DNA from: Streptomyces malaysiense
GTDB taxonomy: Bacteria > Actinomycetota > Actinomycetes > Streptomycetales > Streptomycetaceae
Direction: 5' to 3'
DNA length: 64,000 nt
Assembly: GCF_000980885.2 (NCBI RefSeq)
Contig: NZ_LBDA02000094.1
Coordinates: 1 to 64,000, forward strand
In this document: piece after piece, positions 59,614 to 64,000 of the stretch
Layout: each line of letters opens with the position of its first letter
Numbering within the stretch: the first letter of the stretch is position 1
Notes under the pieces: model-generated
Seen by the model: only the letters and a program-made list of their open reading frames with translations
What the model was told of the DNA's origin: nothing
Databases searched by the model: none
Translations under genes and position numbers: made by a program

Positions 59614-61394
59614 TCCGTGCGCCAGAACCGGCGCGGCTGGAACGGGTAGGTGGGCAGCGGCACCCGGTGGCTCGTCTCGCCCCGGTGCAGCGGACGGAAG
59701 TCCACCCGCCGGCCGTTCACCCAGGCGGCGGCGAGCGCGGACAGCGCCCGGTCGTCGTCCGGCGCGGCCGGCACGATCCCCCGGTCACCGTGCGGCAGGG
59801 AGTCGACGTCGACCTGCGGAGCGGCGGCGGTCGTGACGGCCGGTCCGCCCGCGGAGTCGGCGGACAGCGCCTCGATCAGCTCCTCGCGGCTGCGGACCAC
59901 GGCCGCCCACCGGCGGTCCATCGTCCTGCGGCCCAGGTTGAGGCTGAAGCAGACATCGTCGAGACGCAGCCCGGGGTCGGCCAGCAGCCGGTCCCGCAGC
60001 CGGGCGCGCTGGCGCCCGAGCGCGTCGTCGTCCAGCGCGGACAGGGTGGCCAGGCGCGGCCTGCCGACGGCCTCGGGAGCGCGTTCGGCCAGCGTCGGCG
60101 CCTCTTCGAGCACCAGGTGCCCGTTGTAGCCCCCGCCGCCGATCGCGGTGATCCCCGCGCGGCGGACGCCGGCCTCCGGCTCCCAGGGAGCGGCCTCCAG
60201 CTGCGGCACGAACGGGGTGCTGGGGAAGTCGATCTCCGGGTCGGCCTCGGTCAGGTTGATCGTCGGGGCCAGTGTCCGGTGGTACAACGCCATCGTGGCC
60301 TTCATGGCGCCGAAGCCGCCCGCCACCACCCCGCCGTGGCCGACGTTGCCCTTGACCCCGCCGATCGAACAGGTGCCGGTCTGCTTGCCGAACGCCATGC
60401 TCACGGCGTGCACTTCGAGCTGGTCGGTGATCGGCAGTCCGAGCCCGTTGGCCTCGTACACGGACACCGTGTCCGGGGTGACACCGCCGACCTGCATGGC
60501 GGCCGCGATGCACGCGCTGAGCCGCTCCGGCTGCGCCAGCCCGTAGGCCATCGCGCTGACCCCGTTGTTGTTGATGGCCGAGCCCTTGACCACGGCGTAG
60601 ACGTGGTCCCGGTCGACGACGGCCTGGGCGAGCGGCTTCAGCAGCATCGTGACCACACCGCTGGACAGCGCGGCACCGGTACCGGCCGCGTCGAACGGGC
60701 GGCAGTGGCCGTCCCGGGACAGGATCCGGCCCTCCTCCCACAGATGACCGCGCGGGTGCGGCAGCCGGACCATCGCGCCACCGGCGATCGCCATGTCGGT
60801 CTGCCCCAGCAGCAGGGACTGGCAGGCCAGGTGCACCGCGTAGTGGAAGCCGGCGCACGCGGTGGTCACGGTGACGGCCTCGCCGGTCAGCCCGATGTAG
60901 TACAGCGCGTTGGACGTCATGGTGTCCGGCGACCACGCCAGGCCGTGCTCGATCGCCTCGGGACCGACCGACACCCGGTCCGGTGGAGCGCCGTAGAGCG
61001 CCGCCGTCTGCGGGTTGTTGGCGCCGTAGATCCCCACCTCGCCCGGCACCCGGTCCGGGTCGTAACCGCCGTCCTCCAGCGCCTCCCAGGCGCTCTCCAC
61101 GAACAGCCGGTTCTCCGGGGTCATCGCGGCCGCCATCCGGTCGCTGATGCCGAACACCGACGGATCGAACGCGTCGTACCCGTCGAGGACGCCGCAGGCC
61201 CGCACGTAGTACGGGTTGTTGATCAGCGTCTCGTCGACCTTGATCTCGTCCTTCTCCAGGAACCGCACGGACTCCCTGCCGTGCACGAGGTTGTCCCAGA
61301 ACTGTTCCTTGGTGCGGGCACCGGGCGCCTTGCACGAGATGCCGATGACGGCCACGTCGCCCGGGTCGTAGTCCTGCTCGGGACTTTCGGACAT
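59607..61394 (-). CDS. AT-less ketosynthase with an altered active site (KS0-like)
   Basis: A 595-aa protein. Residues about 12-430 are a modular-PKS ketosynthase with active-site Cys180 (TVTTACAGFHY) and the second His353 (KGNVGHGG). The position of the HGTGT histidine reads VYEANGLGLP, so it is Asn316, the change seen in non-elongating KS0 domains. A KS-AT linker (DDVCFSLNLGRRTMDRRWAAVV) follows, and then directly the post-AT linker PLPTYPFQPRRFW; the acyltransferase that should lie between them is absent. No carrier domain is present. ATG 61394 has an AGGAG site. It may pass the peptidyl group on or condense it in a non-standard way. Confidence 0.85.
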   Translation of the reverse strand: MSESPEQDYDPGDVAVIGISCKAPGARTKEQFWDNLVHGRESVRFLEKDEIKVDETLINNPYYVRACGVLDGYDAFDPSVFGISDRMAAAMTPENRLFVESAWEALEDGGYDPDRVPGEVGIYGANNPQTAALYGAPPDRVSVGPEAIEHGLAWSPDTMTSNALYYIGLTGEAVTVTTACAGFHYAVHLACQSLLLGQTDMAIAGGAMVRLPHPRGHLWEEGRILSRDGHCRPFDAAGTGAALSSGVVTMLLKPLAQAVVDRDHVYAVVKGSAINNNGVSAMAYGLAQPERLSACIAAAMQVGGVTPDTVSVYEANGLGLPITDQLEVHAVSMAFGKQTGTCSIGGVKGNVGHGGVVAGGFGAMKATMALYHRTLAPTINLTEADPEIDFPSTPFVPQLEAAPWEPEAGVRRAGITAIGGGGYNGHLVLEEAPTLAERAPEAVGRPRLATLSALDDDALGRQRARLRDRLLADPGLRLDDVCFSLNLGRRTMDRRWAAVVRSREELIEALSADSAGGPAVTTAAAPQVDVDSLPHGDRGIVPAAPDDDRALSALAAAWVNGRRVDFRPLHRGETSHRVPLPTYPFQPRRFWRTEW

Positions 61395-61428
61395 GAAGGG
61401 CTCCTGCTCAAGTGGGTGGTGGGAAGGC

Positions 61429-63243
61429 TCAGTTACCGGTGGAGGAGGCACGGCCGCGCAGCGCGGCGCGGCGCACGGCGGCCCGGCGGCGGGCCGACTC
61501 GACCACCTCGGGGGTGGCGTCGCCGTCCTCGTCGAGCCAGCGGCCCAGCGAGTGGATGTCACGGAAGCGGAAGAGGTCGGGCACCCGCACCCGGCGGCCG
61601 AAGCGCCGGGTCATCAGCCGGGCCAGCCGGACCAGCAGGAGCGAGTCGCCGCCGAGGTCGTAGAAGGCGGCCCGGACGTCGATGCCCGCCGGTTCCAGAC
61701 CGAGCAGCTGGCCCCAGATCTCGGAGAGCGCCACCTCCGTCGGCGTACCGGCGGCCGTCACCGGCCCGCCGCCGGCGGCCGGCGGTTCGGGCAGCGCGGC
61801 GCGGTCGAGCTTCCCGCCCGGCGTCAGCGGCAGCTCGTCCAGGACCACGATCGCCTGCGGCACCATGTACTCGGGCAGTTCGGCGGCGAGCTTGCCGGTG
61901 ATGGCGGCCTGGAGCCCGGCGTCCAGCCGGGCGCCGCCCCGGCCGGCGCCCTCGGTCACGACGTAGCCGACGAGCCGGCGGCCCCGTACGACGGCAGCGG
62001 CCTCGCGGACCTCGGGGCAGCCGGTCAGCCGGGACTCGACCTCCTCCAGCTCGATGCGGTGGCCGCGCACCTTGACCTGGTTGTCGGTGCGGCCGACGAA
62101 CTCCAGTTCACCGCTTGCGGTGAGTACGACGACGTCGCCGGTGCGGTACATGCGCCCGCCGTCCCGGAACGGGTCCGGCACGAACCGCTCGGCGGTGGTC
62201 TCCGGCCGGTTGAGATAGCCGCTCGCGACGCCCGCGCCGCCGAGGTACAGCTCGCCGGGGACGCCGGCCGGCACCGGCTTCCGGTCCTCGTCCAGCACGT
62301 GGAGCCGGGCACCGGCCGCCGCCCGGCCGATCGTGGGCTCGCCGGTCCCGTCCCTCGGCACCGGCCCCAGGGTGCAGAAGACGGTGCCCTCGGTGGGGCC
62401 GTAGGCGTTGAAGACGTCCGCGCCGGTCTCCGCGTACACCCGGTCCACCAGCTTGCGCCGCAGGGGCTCGCCGCCGAACACGACCGTGCGCAGGTTCGGC
62501 GGCAGCCCGCCGGCGTCCAGGAGGGCGTTCGTCACGGACGGGATGGCGTGCAGCAGGGTGACCCGGTCGGCGTACGGGCTCTCGGGCAGATGGACGGTGC
62601 TCTCCACGAGCACGAGGGCGCCGCCCCGGCTCAGGGCCGGGAAGATCTCCATCACGGACATGTCGAAGCAGATCGAGCTGGCCGCGCAGACTCCGCCGAG
62701 GTCGCGGTCGCCGAGAACCCGGTCCCAGGCGGTCAGCATGGCCGCGCAGCCGCTGTGCCGGATCGCGACCCCCTTGGGCTGCCCGGTGGACCCCGAGGTG
62801 TAGATCACGTATGCGGTGTCGTCCGGCACGACCGGTACGGGCTTCTCGCCGGGCTCCGTCGTCACGGCCTCGTCCAGCACGACCAGGGTCGGGCCCGCCG
62901 GGCAGCTCTCCCGGGACGCGGGCGTGGTCAGCAGCAGGTTCGTGCCGCTGTCCCGCACCATGAACTCCAGCCGCTCGGCCGGGTACCTCGGGTCCAGCGG
63001 CACATAGCAGGAGCCGGCGCGCAGGACGGCCAGGACGGCGACGAGGAGACCGGGTGTGCGCTCGACGCAGACGCCGACCGGGACCCCGGGACCCGCGCCC
63101 TCGGCGACGAGCCGCTCGGCCAACTCGGCCGACCGTTGGTCCAGTTCGCGGTAGGTCAGCGTCCCGGCGTCGGACAGGACGGCCGTCGCGTCCGGGGTCC
63201 TCGCGGCCTGTTCGGTGAACCTGGTGTGCAGGGTCTGGGTCAC
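61429..63243 (-). CDS. NRPS adenylation-PCP didomain protein
   Basis: A 604-aa protein. The adenylation domain spans residues about 1-505: A3 YVIYTSGSTGQPKGV, A5 FNAYGPTEGT, A7 YRTGDVV, A8 GRTDNQVKVRGHRIELEEVE, A10 LTPGGKLDR. A peptidyl carrier domain follows with its phosphopantetheine Ser534 in DLGGDSLLL, and a basic tail of about 35 residues ends the protein. By alignment with GrsA the specificity residues read roughly D-M-M-S-V-G-A-V-F, which I cannot assign to an amino acid. The GTG overlaps the condensation gene stop. There is no condensation domain on the same chain. Confidence 0.92.
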   Translation of the reverse strand: MTQTLHTRFTEQAARTPDATAVLSDAGTLTYRELDQRSAELAERLVAEGAGPGVPVGVCVERTPGLLVAVLAVLRAGSCYVPLDPRYPAERLEFMVRDSGTNLLLTTPASRESCPAGPTLVVLDEAVTTEPGEKPVPVVPDDTAYVIYTSGSTGQPKGVAIRHSGCAAMLTAWDRVLGDRDLGGVCAASSICFDMSVMEIFPALSRGGALVLVESTVHLPESPYADRVTLLHAIPSVTNALLDAGGLPPNLRTVVFGGEPLRRKLVDRVYAETGADVFNAYGPTEGTVFCTLGPVPRDGTGEPTIGRAAAGARLHVLDEDRKPVPAGVPGELYLGGAGVASGYLNRPETTAERFVPDPFRDGGRMYRTGDVVVLTASGELEFVGRTDNQVKVRGHRIELEEVESRLTGCPEVREAAAVVRGRRLVGYVVTEGAGRGGARLDAGLQAAITGKLAAELPEYMVPQAIVVLDELPLTPGGKLDRAALPEPPAAGGGPVTAAGTPTEVALSEIWGQLLGLEPAGIDVRAAFYDLGGDSLLLVRLARLMTRRFGRRVRVPDLFRFRDIHSLGRWLDEDGDATPEVVESARRRAAVRRAALRGRASSTGN

Positions 63244-64000
63244 TGGTCCGTCTCCTTGGGACGGCCGCCCGGCGCGATGTCGTCGAGTGCCAGGTCGGGA
63301 TGGGCGATCGAGTCGAAGAGCACGGTGCGGTAGAGCGTGAGCAGTGCCGTCACGGTCCGCTTCTCCAGGTAGCTCGGTTTGTACTGGACGTGGCCGACCA
63401 CCTCGCCGCCGATCTCGGCCATCGAGATCTCCAGGTCGAACTTGGCGAGGTGCCTGCGTACGGGCAGCGGCTCCAGGGGCAGCGCGCCCTCGGGCGCGAT
63501 CGTGTCGCCGATGCCGTGGAAGAGCTTCACGGAGCGCGGGAAGGCCTCCGAGGAAAGCCAGTTGAGGACGACGTCGAACCACGGCGAGCGACCCTCGGCC
63601 CGCGGGGGCTTCAGCTCGGACGCCAGCAGGTCGAGCGGGTAGTTCATGTGCTCCAGCAGGCCGAGCGAGAACGCGTGCACCTCGCGCAGCAGCTCCCGGA
63701 AGCCGCGGTCCCCGCCCGGCCTCGCCCGCACCAGCACCGTGTTCAGGTAGTAGCCGATGGCGGACTCCCAGCCGGACTCCGCGCGTTGGGCGATGGCGGT
63801 GGCGAGGACCGAGTCCTCGACGCCGGCCGCGCGGTTCAGCGTCGCGAAGAAGCCGGCCAGCACCACGGTGCTGATCGACACCCCCTCGCGCACCGCGAAC
63901 TCCCGTAGTGTCCGGGTCTCTTCGGCGCTCCAGCGGAAGGTGAGGTCGCGGCCCTCGTAGGTGACGCCGGGCGGTCGCTCGACGGGGGACAGATCGAGGC
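63240..64000 (-). CDS. NRPS condensation domain protein, cut by the window edge
   Basis: The C-terminal 250 or so residues are visible; the N-terminal part lies beyond the window. Motifs C4-C6 are recognisable: RDLTFRWSAEETRTLREFA, SAIGYYLNTVLVRARPGG (C5) and HMNYPLDLLASELKPPR (C6). The HHxxxDG site is outside. The protein ends at 63240 after the condensation fold, so at least at this end it is not fused to an adenylation domain. It is coupled (GTGA) to the A-PCP gene, so condensation, loading and ketosynthase functions are split on separate chains. Confidence 0.88.
   Translation of the reverse strand, partial: LDLSPVERPPGVTYEGRDLTFRWSAEETRTLREFAVREGVSISTVVLAGFFATLNRAAGVEDSVLATAIAQRAESGWESAIGYYLNTVLVRARPGGDRGFRELLREVHAFSLGLLEHMNYPLDLLASELKPPRAEGRSPWFDVVLNWLSSEAFPRSVKLFHGIGDTIAPEGALPLEPLPVRRHLAKFDLEISMAEIGGEVVGHVQYKPSYLEKRTVTALLTLYRTVLFDSIAHPDLALDDIAPGGRPKETDQ

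Noticed and set aside
1..64000. tRNA/rRNA genes, CRISPR arrays, IS elements, prophage genes or an origin
   Set aside because: I looked for T-loop motifs, regularly spaced repeats, transposase motifs and phage structural genes and saw none; a covariance search would be needed to exclude small RNAs.

Overview
The window is chromosomal DNA of a Streptomyces or very close relative. GC is very high with almost every third codon position G or C. GTG starts and ATGA/GTGA stop-start overlaps are frequent, I found only one TTA codon by eye, and the gene content is typical of the genus (monomeric isocitrate dehydrogenase, a CYP158A-type P450, a SoxR-box ABC exporter, LuxR-family regulators). From memory, the block CYP158A - idh - ABC exporter matches the S. 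coelicolor SCO6998-SCO7008 neighbourhood; this needs an alignment to confirm.

Left part (1-18.8 kb). A minus-strand acetate/monocarboxylate block comes first: LytS-type kinase, LytTR regulator, DUF485 protein, SSS symporter, SatP-type acetate transporter and the first codons of an acs-like acetyl-CoA synthetase gene. An internal promoter covered by a 19-bp palindrome sits before the LytTR gene. Next is an FtsX-type ABC exporter divergent from a NarL-type two-component pair, followed by an SDR/DUF2867 protein, DNA photolyase, an APC permease divergent from an NCS1 nucleobase permease, and a cytosolic astacin-like zinc protease divergent from an ATP-binding LuxR regulator.

Central conflict-like module (18.8-24.1 kb). 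A TPR-CHAT caspase-like protease is divergent from a subtilisin-like protease, an ECF sigma factor and a 166-aa partner gene coupled to the sigma gene. Two proteases around a soluble sigma/partner pair recall the TPR-CHAT/Csx30/RpoE arrangement of type III-E CRISPR loci, but there is no CRISPR or Cas gene here. I regard this as the most interesting system in the window.

Middle (24-45 kb). Present are a CYP158A-type P450, a lipoprotein, idh, an MscS channel, an amino-acid permease, a TTA-containing hypothetical gene, a three-gene glycerol-type operon (FGGY kinase plus two FAD oxidoreductases), a HEAT-like protein, a crotonase, an integral membrane protein, the ABC exporter with a textbook SoxR box and probable leaderless start, and a GH65 enzyme.

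Right part (45-64 kb). A cold-shock protein, a type II thioesterase and a VanX-like dipeptidase are followed by a complete ferredoxin/ferredoxin reductase/P450 operon divergent from a GntR regulator plus fatty-acid hydroxylase. Then come a decayed acyl-CoA dehydrogenase fused by overlap to an intact 3-hydroxyisobutyryl-CoA hydrolase, a cobalamin riboswitch driving cbtB-cbtA, a phosphatase-fold protein without its catalytic histidines, and a fragment of a RamB/ScfR-type regulator. The last 6.3 kb are one minus-strand, translationally coupled NRPS/PKS operon: condensation domain, A-PCP, an AT-less ketosynthase lacking the HGTGT histidine, P450 and formyltransferase. A downstream SDR is preceded by four helically phased TGTCGG direct repeats. 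No tRNA, rRNA, CRISPR array, IS element or transposase was seen.
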